Source of the DNA: an uncultured Bacilli bacterium
GTDB taxonomy: Bacteria; Bacillota_I; Bacilli_A; RF39; UBA660
Length of the DNA stretch: 64,000 nt
NCBI GenBank assembly: GCA_934102215.1
Contig: CAKOSH010000004.1
Span: 62,001 to 126,000 of the forward strand
Direction: 5' to 3'
Shown: in pieces, positions 41,617 through 50,273 of the stretch
Layout of the letters: each line of letters begins with the position of its first letter
Position numbering within the stretch: the stretch's first letter is position 1
Translations under genes and position numbers: made by a program
Notes under the pieces: model-generated
The model's database searches: none
What the model saw: only the letters and a program-made list of their open reading frames with translations
What the model was told of the DNA's origin: nothing

Positions 41617-42203
41617 TTCTTACTCCTCACTAGTGGCTTTACTATTTCCATAGTTTTAACATATTCATATTCATCTAATAAGTACTTAGCCGGCTTAACT
41701 ATTTCAACACCATTACTAAAACCATATTTATGAGACCAAGATCCATCACTATTTTCTCTTATAAAATGAAAATCATCATCAGATTCATATAATGATATTT
41801 TATAACCACCATGTTCACATGGATCTTCATAATCAACATCAAAATGTTTAATACCAAGAGAATCTAAATCACTTTCTAAATCAAATTCACATCTATCATA
41901 AGATGTAAAAGAAGTATGCATAAAACCAATATTATATGGAAAAAACATTATACATTTTTCATCAAACATACGAGCAAATATTTCTGGACATCTAAGTCCT
42001 AATGCATAACTATAGCAATTACCATATGGATAATGTGATTTATCCATATCAAAAGAAGGATTATTAAAACTAAGTTTCATACTAAGTTTAAGATAATCAC
42101 GATATAATTTATATATATCACTACCTTTTAATGAAATAGATTCATCATTAAGTTTTCTAAATATTTCAAGAATTTCATTTCTTACTTTATCAAATTCGCT
42201 CAT
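41613..42203 (-). CDS. Unknown Cys/His family protein, paralogue 1 of 4
   Basis: 196 residues, first gene of the array. Here the Cys block is GNCYSYALGL: the second Cys of NCYCYA is Ser, so only the first Cys is invariant in all four proteins. DFHFIRENSDGSWSHKYGF and YEYVKTMEIVKP are present. It has its own leader ending in GGGGTTAGG, with no strong promoter recognised. Confidence 0.6.
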   Translation of the reverse strand: MSEFDKVRNEILEIFRKLNDESISLKGSDIYKLYRDYLKLSMKLSFNNPSFDMDKSHYPYGNCYSYALGLRCPEIFARMFDEKCIMFFPYNIGFMHTSFTSYDRCEFDLESDLDSLGIKHFDVDYEDPCEHGGYKISLYESDDDFHFIRENSDGSWSHKYGFSNGVEIVKPAKYLLDEYEYVKTMEIVKPLVRSKK

Positions 42204-42271
42204 AGTTAACCTAACCCCTTAAGTAGCGTTTATTATATCATATTTGATACATTGTGTCAATTTTAATTCAA

Positions 42272-42297
42272 AGAAAAAGATAGTATGTAAGCTATCC
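42272..42297 (-). terminator. Intrinsic terminator
   Basis: GATAG-CTTACATA-CTATC followed by TTTTTC on the minus strand; the stop codon of the gene at 42292 is in the stem. Confidence 0.8.
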
Positions 42298-43521
42298 TAT
42301 TCTAAACGCTGGTGAAACTCCACCTACAAAATGAGCATAATTATTGTTTAATATTCCAGTTACATTAACTCCAAAGAAATTACCACTATTAGAAGAAGGT
42401 ACGTTGCGAAGCCACCACCATGTAGCAGTAGAATTATTATATTTAATCGCATTAGCATAACTATTCATAGTAACTCCTTTTTCATTATAATAATCTAATG
42501 CTCTTGTTAAATCTTTTGCAGTATCTGTAGTTTCAGTATAATCAGTATAAATTTCTTTTGGTGCAAGTAAATATAACTTATTAGTTGTAGTAAAATTAGC
42601 AGTATCATTTTTACCATAACTAGACACAACAATTGTATCAATAATTATTTCTTTTAGTTCATTTGGTAATGCGTTATATATATCGTTATTTATAAATGTA
42701 TTCATTTCAGCACTGTTCCAACCACCTGTATTAGAATAAGCAGTATTCATTTTACTAGTAGTTATTATATCCTGAAACTCTATAACAAATCCGCATGCTG
42801 TCTGTGAGAAACCTTGAGTAGAACACCCACTCGGCGTTGATTTATTTGCTATTCTTACAGTATGTGTTCCATAACTTCCAAAATCTATTTCCTTTGTATC
42901 TCCTACTTTATAGTTACTAGTATCACCTATTTCAACTAATGAAGATATTGTTTTCCATGAATCTTCAGCAAATGATACCGATGTTAATTCTTTATATTCC
43001 TCTATTCCAAGTTTACCATTAAATACTTTCTTCTTATTATAATTTTGATTACTACCAGTATCAATAAATGTTACTTTAATAATATATTTATGTGTAGCCC
43101 CAGATTCAATCGAAATATTTCTTTTAATTGAATTATGTTTTACTGGCACTTGTGATATGGATTCACATGTGCCTTCTATTACACCACTACTATTTAATCT
43201 TTGACATGTTGCCTCTATTACAAGCTCATCATTAATAATTTCATTTGTTAATTCTTGCCATACAAGATTATATGAAGCTTCCATATTTCCTGTATTTTTA
43301 ACATTAATTTCTTTAGTAAATGAATCACCTGGCACAGCATTTTCAAGATATATTTCATTAGTATCATTGTATGATAACTCTAATTTGCCAGTTACAACTT
43401 TGTTAATTTTCGCAGAATCATTACCTGAAACAATAGTATTAAACCATGCATAAGATATAGCAAATATTGCTAATAAAAGAATAATAATTATAATAAGATA
43501 TATATATTTTTTATTTCTCAT
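42292..43521 (-). CDS. TasA/CalY-like surface protein with DUF6273-like domain
   Basis: 409 residues. A hydrophobic signal (LIIIIILLLAIFAISYAW), TasA-type start (NTIVSGNDSAKINK), a beta domain (GKLELSY ... VPGDSFTKEINVKNTG) and the C-terminal DUF6273-like module (FAEDSWKTISSLV ... TACGFVIEFQDIITT ... GVSPAFRIG). Domain order is the same as at 27461, but sequence identity in the anchor is lower and the poly-G promoter is absent. Probably an extracellular fibre or matrix component. Preceded by the tRNA-Arg gene and followed by a terminator. Confidence 0.8.
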   Translation of the reverse strand: MRNKKYIYLIIIIILLLAIFAISYAWFNTIVSGNDSAKINKVVTGKLELSYNDTNEIYLENAVPGDSFTKEINVKNTGNMEASYNLVWQELTNEIINDELVIEATCQRLNSSGVIEGTCESISQVPVKHNSIKRNISIESGATHKYIIKVTFIDTGSNQNYNKKKVFNGKLGIEEYKELTSVSFAEDSWKTISSLVEIGDTSNYKVGDTKEIDFGSYGTHTVRIANKSTPSGCSTQGFSQTACGFVIEFQDIITTSKMNTAYSNTGGWNSAEMNTFINNDIYNALPNELKEIIIDTIVVSSYGKNDTANFTTTNKLYLLAPKEIYTDYTETTDTAKDLTRALDYYNEKGVTMNSYANAIKYNNSTATWWWLRNVPSSNSGNFFGVNVTGILNNNYAHFVGGVSPAFRIG

Positions 43522-43682
43522 ATTTTTACCATCCTAACGCTAACAATTATATCAAATTTTATATCTATCAACAAGTAGTCTAATACTCATATGTATCAAA
43601 GTGAATTAGATAATATAATTAAAATTCTAGATAAAATGTAAAAAGTGTGTTTGGCAGTGTGTTTAGAATAATAAAGCGCATC

Positions 43683-43706
43683 AAAAAAGCCCTAATTTAA
43701 GGGCTT
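43683..43706 (-). terminator. Intrinsic terminator of tRNA-Arg
   Basis: GCCCT-TAAATT-AGGGC followed by TTTTTT on the minus strand. Confidence 0.9.
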
Positions 43707-43717
43707 GTTGACATTAA

Positions 43718-43794
<77 letters not shown>

Positions 43795-43853
43795 ATATCA
43801 CAACTGACAAATAAAAGTATACAACATTATTTAATGCTTTTCAAGTCCTTTTA

Positions 43854-44783
43854 TCACTTTTTTACAAATTCAGCCACATTATCTTTATCTTTAGTACTGA
43901 AAACAACCTCATTTACATCATAATTTTCAAATATAGAAGATGCTATAACATACTTAACTTCTTCTAATATAACACTACTTTCCATATCACCAAATATATA
44001 TTCATTAAAAACAAGATTCATTTTATCATCTTTAATATCATAATTTAATAATTCAATATTACTAGAAACATAACTATTTAAATTATCTTGACTATTAATA
44101 CTATTAGTAAGTTCACGTATAATAATATCTATCTTATCACTACTAGTATTAGTTATATATGTAACTGGAACATAATATGTATTTTCATCAATGCTTTTAC
44201 TAAAGAACACAGTAGTATTATTTATATCATTAAAACTATCTATATCATATTTCTTATTAATACCATATTTACGTGTTAATGGATATTTTATCTCTTTAGT
44301 AGTATTTGGTATATATTTTAGTTCTTTAGAATCAACTGTTATATATATATTATTTAAACCATTTATTTCAGTAATGCTATATACGATTGCCTCTATCATT
44401 TCTTCACTTACATATTTATTAACACTTAATAATTCACTATTGAAATCTAAATATACATTATCTTTCTCTACTTTAACATTATTTAATATTGTATTCTTTG
44501 GTATCAATGTATAAAATCCATCAATATCACTATTAGTAAGTTTATCTATTTTATCTTTTATTATTGATACTATATCAGTTTTATCATAATATGTAACCAC
44601 TCTTGAAACATAATTATCATTATCAAGTAAATAAACAATATTTTCTTTTAAATTATTATTCTCTTCTACTATTTCAGTATTTATATTAGGCTTCGTTGGT
44701 ATTAAATAAAACATAACAAGTAAAAATAAAGATACACTAGCAACTACAATCTTATTAATTGTCCATTTTTTAATCATTTTCAT
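43854..44783 (-). CDS. GerM-like protein with two GerMN-type domains
   Basis: 309 residues: one membrane helix (about 12-27), then two copies of a GerMN-like beta domain (first around NTILNNVKVEKDNVYLDFNSELL ... EEMIEAIVYSITEI; second around KMNLVFNEYIFGDMESSVILEEVKYVIASSI). In Bacillus GerM is a lipoprotein needed for sporulation and germination; related domains also occur in LpqB. It has no lipobox here. The sporulation link is by family and neighbourhood. Confidence 0.75.
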   Translation of the reverse strand: MKMIKKWTINKIVVASVSLFLLVMFYLIPTKPNINTEIVEENNNLKENIVYLLDNDNYVSRVVTYYDKTDIVSIIKDKIDKLTNSDIDGFYTLIPKNTILNNVKVEKDNVYLDFNSELLSVNKYVSEEMIEAIVYSITEINGLNNIYITVDSKELKYIPNTTKEIKYPLTRKYGINKKYDIDSFNDINNTTVFFSKSIDENTYYVPVTYITNTSSDKIDIIIRELTNSINSQDNLNSYVSSNIELLNYDIKDDKMNLVFNEYIFGDMESSVILEEVKYVIASSIFENYDVNEVVFSTKDKDNVAEFVKK

Positions 44784-44806
44784 ATTAAATAATATGTTAT
44801 ATAAAA

Positions 44807-44830
44807 ATAAAAAGTACTATTTCTAGTACC
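44807..44830 (-). terminator. Recurrent AGTACTA hairpin terminator, copy 4
   Basis: GTACTAGAAATAGTAC followed by TTTTTATT on the minus strand, after the repeat protein at 44851; same family as 22367..22391. Confidence 0.8.
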
Positions 44831-44850
44831 AATTATTTATTATCTTAACA

Positions 44851-46620
44851 TTATTTCTTATCAGCGATGTCAGTGAAGTAACCAGGATTACTTGTGCCGC
44901 CATCAATATGAGCATAAGTTTTGTCAGTATAAGAACTGTTATATTTTGTTTCAGCACCACCTACTAGGTTAGTACATCCAGAAAACATTTCAACATCAGT
45001 AGTAACTTTATCAGTATTAAATTTATTACTAGCATATATTGTTTTAAGATTAATAGAATTTTCAAACATCCGCCACATATTCGTAACATTACTTGTATCA
45101 AAATTACTTACATCTAAGGTTGTAGCTTTACTAAAATAAAACATACCACTCATATCTGTTACATTTGATGTATCAAAATTACTTACATCTAATGTTGTAG
45201 CTTTACTATAACCAAACATATAACTCATATTTGTTACATTACTTGTATCAAAACTACTTACATCTAAGGTTGTGGTTGCACTATAATAAAATATAGAACT
45301 CATATTTGTTACATTACTTGTGTCAAAAGCACTTACATCTAAGGTTGTAGCCTTACTATTATCAAACATAGAACTCATATCCGTTACATTACTTGTGTCA
45401 AAAGTACTTACATCTAAGGTTGTAGCTTTACTAAAATAAAACATCCGACTCATATTTGTTACATTTGATGTATCAAAATTACTTACATCTAAGATTGTAG
45501 CTTTACTATAACCAAACATAGAACTCATATTTATTACATTACTTGTATCAAAAGCACTTACATCTAAGGTTGTGGCTACACTACTATAAAACATATAACT
45601 CATATCCGTTACATTACTTGTATCAAAAGTACTTACATCTAAGGTTGTGGCTGAACTATCATAAAACATATAACTCATATCAGTAACTTTACTCGTATCA
45701 AAATTTTCTAAACCATTTATTGTTATAGCGCTGCTTCCATAAAACATACCACTCATACTAGTCACATTGCTCGTATCAAAACCGCTTAAATCTATTACTT
45801 TAGCTCTACTTTTAAAAAACATATAATTTGTTGAAACAATAGGTTTATTATTTATATATGTACATAATGTAGTTGTTACAGCATCTGTGCTTGATGTTGT
45901 ATTAGTTAATTCTACTCCCCAACCATCTATATTTGAATTTTGCCATACAGAATTCCATTTTTCAAATTCAGTATCATAAAATCCAACCTTTTTTTGCATA
46001 TATTTATAAGTATATTGTCCATTCGTATATTCAACACCTTGTGTAAGCTCACCATCAAAAGTACAATATATAGGTTTTGGACTATTATCCTTATATTCTT
46101 CTATTCCAAGTACTCCACTGAACTCTTTTCCCTGATTATAATTTTGACTCGTGTTTGTTTCTTTGAATAAGAATGTAAATGTATATTCGTGTGTGAATCC
46201 TGATTCAATTGAAATATTTTTTGCTATTCTTTTTGCTCTTACTGGAAGTTCAGTTATTGGTTCACATGTTCCTTCAACTGTTCCACTTGCATTTAATTTT
46301 TTACAAGTTGCTGAAATTACTAATTCATTTTTAAGAATTGTATTTGTGAGTTCTTGCCATACAATATTGTATGCTGTATCAAGTGTTCCATTATTCTTTA
46401 CTGATACTGTCTTTGTAGTAGTCCAACCTGGTTTAATATTTTGTGCATTTATCGCTGGTCCATCAGTATATGTTAGTTTCAAAGTACCAGATTCCACTAC
46501 CATATCTTTTGCATTATCATTTCCTTTTACACTTGTACTAAAGTACGCATAAGAAAGTCCTGTTGTTAAAAGTAATAACAATACTAATGCTGTTCCAATT
46601 AAAATTCGTTTGTCTTTCAT
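44851..46620 (-). CDS. TasA-like surface protein with BspA/DUF285 repeats
   Basis: 589 residues. The anchor (KDKRILIGTALVLLLLLTTGLS, SYAYFSTSVKGNDNAKD) and beta domain are nearly identical to 27461. Instead of DUF6273 it carries ten 25-residue BspA-type (DUF285) repeats with the core FDTSNVTDMSYMF ... ATTLDVS, then a Cys-containing cap (GCTNL) and YFTDIADKK. Such Leu-rich-like repeats mediate adhesion in other bacteria. Promoter and first codons duplicate the 27461 locus, so the two genes share expression control but not cargo. Confidence 0.85.
   Translation of the reverse strand: MKDKRILIGTALVLLLLLTTGLSYAYFSTSVKGNDNAKDMVVESGTLKLTYTDGPAINAQNIKPGWTTTKTVSVKNNGTLDTAYNIVWQELTNTILKNELVISATCKKLNASGTVEGTCEPITELPVRAKRIAKNISIESGFTHEYTFTFLFKETNTSQNYNQGKEFSGVLGIEEYKDNSPKPIYCTFDGELTQGVEYTNGQYTYKYMQKKVGFYDTEFEKWNSVWQNSNIDGWGVELTNTTSSTDAVTTTLCTYINNKPIVSTNYMFFKSRAKVIDLSGFDTSNVTSMSGMFYGSSAITINGLENFDTSKVTDMSYMFYDSSATTLDVSTFDTSNVTDMSYMFYSSVATTLDVSAFDTSNVINMSSMFGYSKATILDVSNFDTSNVTNMSRMFYFSKATTLDVSTFDTSNVTDMSSMFDNSKATTLDVSAFDTSNVTNMSSIFYYSATTTLDVSSFDTSNVTNMSYMFGYSKATTLDVSNFDTSNVTDMSGMFYFSKATTLDVSNFDTSNVTNMWRMFENSINLKTIYASNKFNTDKVTTDVEMFSGCTNLVGGAETKYNSSYTDKTYAHIDGGTSNPGYFTDIADKK
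45060..45790 (-). repeat. 75-bp tandem repeats encoding DUF285 units
   Basis: Ten successive copies of FDTS(N/K)V at 25-residue spacing inside the gene at 44851; DNA identity is high between units (for example the block with ACATCTAA recurs every 75 bases), so copy number may vary by slippage or recombination. Confidence 0.85.
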
Positions 46621-46647
46621 AATTTATCTACCCTACTTTCATTAGTA

Positions 46648-46690
46648 AGTATAGCATAAATTACCCCCCCCGCAAGCGAACATTTGTTCT
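46648..46690 (-). promoter_or_regulatory. Poly-G spacer promoter with LexA-type box, copy 2
   Basis: Near-identical to 28721..28764: CGAAC-ATTT-GTTC (46677-46690), TTGCGG (46670-46675), extended -10 TATACT (46648-46653). Here the G tract is eight long (46664-46671), so the spacer is 16 instead of 17. Confidence 0.7.
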
Positions 46691-46705
46691 TGTTTTGGCA
46701 TTCAA

Positions 46706-46732
46706 CAAAAAATGACTATTGAAAGTCATTTA
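46706..46732 (-). terminator. Intrinsic terminator of gerE
   Basis: AAATGACT-TTCAAT-AGTCATTT followed by TTTTG on the minus strand, directly after the stop. Confidence 0.85.
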
Positions 46733-46957
46733 TAATGTAATTTCACCTAATTTAAGAAGTTCTATTACTGCTCCTGCTCTTCCCTTACATCCAAGTTTCT
46801 GCATAGCATTTGATACATGATTTCTAACAGTTTTTTCACTTATATTAAGTATTTCAGCAATTTCACGAGTTGACTTATTTTGTACTAATAATACAAATAC
46901 ATCTTTTTCTCTTTTAGTTAATATATTTCCCACATTGCACCTTCTTCCATAAATCAT
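46730..46957 (-). CDS. gerE: GerE-like LuxR-family regulator
   Basis: 75 residues, all helix-turn-helix, with no receiver domain. LTKREKDVFVLLVQNKSTREIAEILNISEKTVRNHVSNAMQKLG matches Bacillus GerE closely, including the end AVIELLKLGEI, and the total length (74 in Bacillus) is the same. GerE acts late in the mother cell with sigma-K to control coat genes. The neighbouring SpoIIIAH- and GerM-like genes agree. ATG 46957 gives the family length; a GTG eight codons in has a Shine-Dalgarno sequence but would shorten it. Confidence 0.88.
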   Translation of the reverse strand: MIYGRRCNVGNILTKREKDVFVLLVQNKSTREIAEILNISEKTVRNHVSNAMQKLGCKGRAGAVIELLKLGEITL

Positions 46958-46965
46958 TTCACTCT

Positions 46966-46992
46966 TAATTTATGAAAAATAGTGTTTTATGT
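46966..46992 (-). promoter_or_regulatory. Candidate sigma-K-type promoter of gerE
   Basis: Minus strand CATAAATTA (fits CATANNNTA) with AC 16 bases upstream. The Bacillus gerE promoter is sigma-K dependent. The resulting leader would be very short, so this is tentative. Confidence 0.35.
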
Positions 46993-47005
46993 GAAAGAAA
47001 AAAGC

Positions 47006-47497
47006 CTATTTATCAAACTTAATAGTTATATTTTTCTTATCTTTAAATTCTTCTTGAATACTTCTCATTATATTATTAGCAAGTTCATTATTATGTTCAC
47101 TTGAAGATATAGTTACTTTTATATTATCATTATTAATTTCAATATATGATTTAATCTTAAAATCATTTAATATTTTATCTTCAAGATAAGTTTCTTTTCC
47201 TTTAGCAAGATTAAGTATTTGAAGTTCTTCAAAAGCTGTATTTTTAACTTCAGTACTTGATGAAGGTGAAACTATCTTCTCTTGTAACTCGCTCATAACA
47301 CTACTTATTTTTTCATTTCTACTCGCTCTTAAAGCAACAAGCTTATCATTTTCACTTACACTTACATCTATACTCTTATTAACACTCTCTATTCCATTCT
47401 TACTAAATATTTCACTTGGTAATGTTATATAATATACACCTAAAATAAGTATTAATGAAAATAGAGTTAAAAACCACATATTTTGTCTATTAATCAT
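47006..47497 (-). CDS. spoIIIAH: SpoIIIAH-like protein
   Basis: 163 residues: N-terminal membrane helix (MWFLTLFSLILILGVYYITL), then an extracytoplasmic YscJ/FliF-like part (ASRNEKISSVMSELQEKIVS ... DFKIKSYIEINNDNIKVTISSSEHNNELANNIMRSI). In Bacillus SpoIIIAH pairs with SpoIIQ across the engulfing membranes. The rest of the spoIIIA operon is not here, so the gene is detached. GAGGTG precedes the ATG. Confidence 0.75.
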   Translation of the reverse strand: MINRQNMWFLTLFSLILILGVYYITLPSEIFSKNGIESVNKSIDVSVSENDKLVALRASRNEKISSVMSELQEKIVSPSSSTEVKNTAFEELQILNLAKGKETYLEDKILNDFKIKSYIEINNDNIKVTISSSEHNNELANNIMRSIQEEFKDKKNITIKFDK

Positions 47498-47540
47498 AAT
47501 TCACCTCTAGTAAATTATATTAATATATTAATTTTATATA

Positions 47541-47568
47541 CCAAAAAAGTGTGATTACTCACACTTTA
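47541..47568 (-). terminator. Intrinsic terminator
   Basis: AAAGTGTGA-GTA-TCACACTTT with TTTGG on the minus strand; the 5' arm contains the end of the lipoprotein gene at 47555. Confidence 0.8.
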
Positions 47569-47908
47569 AATCAATAACAATTGGATTCTTAAAATATTCT
47601 AATTTTCTTACATTATCTGTATCAAAATATATACCAGATGTTTCTTTATCACATTCTTTATGATTATCTTTATTAATAAAATTATCAAAATTATATTTAT
47701 ATTTTTTAGATAAATCTTTTAATGATATAAAATATTGACCATCTTTTTTATCAAATTTTTCATAATCACCTTTTTCATAAATAGTATCAGCATATTTAAA
47801 TAATATATTATTCATTTCAGTAATAGTAAGTTCTTCATTAGTATTTTCTTTCTTCTTACATGAACATAATAGTAATAACATAATTATAATTAAAGTAAAT
47901 TTTTTCAT
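47555..47908 (-). CDS. Small lipoprotein, pilin-like C-terminal pattern
   Basis: About 117 residues; lipobox LCSC (Cys about 17), Lys/Glu linker, then a domain with YFISLKDLSKKY, HKECDKETSGIYFDTDNV and the final IVIDLKCE. It is a paralogue of the lipoproteins at 47987 and 50322. The ISL-x-L ... CD ... C-terminal C pattern recalls the globular end of minor pilins in related bacteria. ATG 47908 has GGGTGAAG upstream. No large secreted partner is adjacent; a terminator separates it from 47987. Confidence 0.65.
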   Translation of the reverse strand: MKKFTLIIIMLLLLCSCKKKENTNEELTITEMNNILFKYADTIYEKGDYEKFDKKDGQYFISLKDLSKKYKYNFDNFINKDNHKECDKETSGIYFDTDNVRKLEYFKNPIVIDLKCE

Positions 47909-47953
47909 AACTTCACCCACATTAATATTAGCATAATAAATAGAATTTATCAA

Positions 47954-47981
47954 TGAAAAACTTATCTAAAAAGATAAGTCA
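47954..47981 (-). terminator. Intrinsic terminator
   Basis: ACTTATC-TTTTTA-GATAAGT followed by TTTTC on the minus strand, downstream of the lipoprotein at 47987. Confidence 0.9.
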
Positions 47982-47986
47982 TCATT

Positions 47987-48328
47987 TTATTCACATAACA
48001 TACTATAAGATGCAGTATATGTATCACTTACTAAAGTAATTGTAATACCTGTTTGTTCAAGATTACATTCTTTTTTAGAACTTGGTCTTACAAACATTGA
48101 AGTATCATAATTTAATTCTTTTAGATTTTTTAATGAAATATAATATTGATTGTCTAGTATTTTATAATTTGTATATTGTTTTTTATCATATATTTCCATT
48201 GAATAGTTAATTAATGTATTATAAATTTTATCATCAAATTCTTTATCTAATTCTTCATTTGTTTTACCACAACCTGTTAAAAGAAATATTGACAATATTG
48301 ATATAAGAAATAATAATATTTTTTTCAT
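47987..48328 (-). CDS. Small lipoprotein, partner of the protein at 48328
   Basis: 113 residues. Lipobox LTGC (Cys20), Asn/Glu linker, then YYISLKNLKEL, KECNLEQTGITI and a final SMLCE. Same family as 47555 and 50322. Its ATG overlaps the stop of the upstream secreted protein by one base, so equal expression of the pair is likely. Function unknown. Confidence 0.7.
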   Translation of the reverse strand: MKKILLFLISILSIFLLTGCGKTNEELDKEFDDKIYNTLINYSMEIYDKKQYTNYKILDNQYYISLKNLKELNYDTSMFVRPSSKKECNLEQTGITITLVSDTYTASYSMLCE

Positions 48329-50238
48329 TATAATTCCTCCCCATGGAAACTTACTTTTACTTGACCATTACCACTATTAGTACCAGAAGTAGATGAAGTA
48401 TTTTTAGCATTTGATGAATAAATATTACTTCCTCCATATCCTGATTTATAGTCTTTTTTCAATCTATCACAACCATATTGGCATGTATTATGACCTGTTT
48501 TACAATTATCCCATTCTGTATCGCAATCATAAACACATTCTTCAGTTGTATAAGCACAACTATTCCATCTTTGGCCTATACAATAACCATAACAAGCATT
48601 CGGATAAGAGGCTGTTTCGCCATTAGTACAACTTCCAGATGGTCCTGGATCACAACTAAATACTTTTCGGTCACTTCCACAGTTTACATTACCAGAGCCA
48701 TATCCATACCAACCATTATTTCTACATTCATACCATCTATCACCATAGCCTCCACCATATTCATATGTTTCATATTCACCTTGACAAGTTGTTTCAGTAT
48801 GATGACAACTACTACAGTTAGTAGATACATAACCACCAGTACAAGTGTTTTCACCAGTATAACAAGAACTACAATTGGCATCATAGTAGTAATCATAACT
48901 TGATCCACCACCTCCACCATTTGTTCCTTTTGATCCGGCACCATTTCCAACATTTGCTCCACCATTAGCAGTTCCAGCTCCTCCAGCAGTACCAGAAGCA
49001 CCGCCGCCTCCACCAGCAGCAGAAATTAATATAGTTCCATTTTTCTTAATAGTAGAAGCACCACCACCATAATATTGTCCGGCCCCTCCACCATTATAAC
49101 CTCTAGCAGTACCACTATTACTTCCAGCACCACCTGTATTTATAGTAATTGTATCACCTTTATTTAAGTAAACAGTTCCAACAGCCTTAGCACCCTTTCC
49201 ACCATTATTTCCACCTTGTGCACCTAATAATTCAAAAGTATAGTATCCATTATATCTAACACTATATGTTTGATTTGCAGCTACAAAAGTATAAGTTTTA
49301 TCTTCAGGTTTTCCATAAGTAACTGTACATGTTGTATCATTTGTAATATGATTTATTGTTAATGTTTTAGGTACATATGATGCATTTTGACCATTAGTAC
49401 AACTAACTGTATCATACGCATAACCACTACTTCCAGTAAGTGTAGTACTTAAATCATCTCCAGCTTCACCATTTAACTTAGTACTTGAAGCACTTCCATT
49501 ATTAACAACAATATTAGCTGTAACATCCTTACCTCTATATCTTATAGAACAAGTACCATCACCCCTAATATTATCAAGAACTAGTTTATTGTCTATTATC
49601 TTATAACTACCAATTGTAGAATCACAAACTAAATCTCCTTCTTTACCTTTAAATAAATAATAACTTTGATTTGGAGTAATTGTATAAGTTTTATTATAGC
49701 CAATTACTGTTTCACTAATCTCATTTTTACCACTTATATTAGCATTAACAAGATTAATTGTAATCTTAAATTCAGGAACGATAAATATCCATGGATTACT
49801 ACGACTACCAGTACCTGTTACCATAGTTTCAGGAATAACAAGCTCAGTAATTCTTGATTCAAAAGAACCTAATGTAGAAGTAGTATTTAACTTTCTAATG
49901 TCAACAATATAAGCTCCATTATTAAATGTAGTCATAGTCCAATATCTAGAACCAGTTATCAAATATGAATCATTACTGCTATCTAAAGCAGTATTAAATT
50001 CATAACTATTTAAGAATCCACCATTATTAAACCCAGAACTCTTACTTAAAGAACTACCATTATATAAATATTTATTATTGTTATCAATAAATAACTTATA
50101 TCTATTAAATCTCGTTATATAACTATCTGTATTCTTAACAGCATCATTATAATTAGAAAATGAACTAGCTCCTTTCACATTAATCATAAATAATGACATA
50201 AATAACATAATGCTTAAATATTTAATTACCTTTTTCAT
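48328..50238 (-). CDS. Secreted Gly-rich and Cys-rich protein
   Basis: 636 residues: signal peptide, the N-terminal domain shared with 22920 and 50732 (YITRFNRYKLFI ... GFNNGGFLN ... YLITGSRYWTM ... TGTGSRSNPWIF), two beta modules, a glycine-rich domain (LGAQGGNNGGKGAKAVGTVYLNKG then GGAGSN/GGGGGASG tracts), then about 20 Cys within some 130 residues (CSSCYTGENTC, CSSCHHTETTC, CQYGC). It is probably disulphide-bonded and extracellular. Coupled to the small lipoprotein at 47987. Confidence 0.78.
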   Translation of the reverse strand: MKKVIKYLSIMLFMSLFMINVKGASSFSNYNDAVKNTDSYITRFNRYKLFIDNNNKYLYNGSSLSKSSGFNNGGFLNSYEFNTALDSSNDSYLITGSRYWTMTTFNNGAYIVDIRKLNTTSTLGSFESRITELVIPETMVTGTGSRSNPWIFIVPEFKITINLVNANISGKNEISETVIGYNKTYTITPNQSYYLFKGKEGDLVCDSTIGSYKIIDNKLVLDNIRGDGTCSIRYRGKDVTANIVVNNGSASSTKLNGEAGDDLSTTLTGSSGYAYDTVSCTNGQNASYVPKTLTINHITNDTTCTVTYGKPEDKTYTFVAANQTYSVRYNGYYTFELLGAQGGNNGGKGAKAVGTVYLNKGDTITINTGGAGSNSGTARGYNGGGAGQYYGGGASTIKKNGTILISAAGGGGGASGTAGGAGTANGGANVGNGAGSKGTNGGGGGSSYDYYYDANCSSCYTGENTCTGGYVSTNCSSCHHTETTCQGEYETYEYGGGYGDRWYECRNNGWYGYGSGNVNCGSDRKVFSCDPGPSGSCTNGETASYPNACYGYCIGQRWNSCAYTTEECVYDCDTEWDNCKTGHNTCQYGCDRLKKDYKSGYGGSNIYSSNAKNTSSTSGTNSGNGQVKVSFHGEEL

Positions 50239-50273
50239 ATTTTCACCCTATTATCATAATAGCAAATTTCACA

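Noticed and set aside
39139..42203. Prophage
   Set aside because: No integrase, capsid, terminase, portal or lysis gene is visible; only toxin-antitoxin remnants and one paralogous family.
45060..45790. CRISPR-like regular repeats
   Set aside because: The period of 75 bp is a multiple of three, is inside a long ORF and translates to DUF285 units; there are no unique spacers.
48411..49013. Overlapping frames in the Gly/Cys-rich gene
   Set aside because: Repetitive GGT/TGT codons of the main gene give low-complexity frames on both strands.
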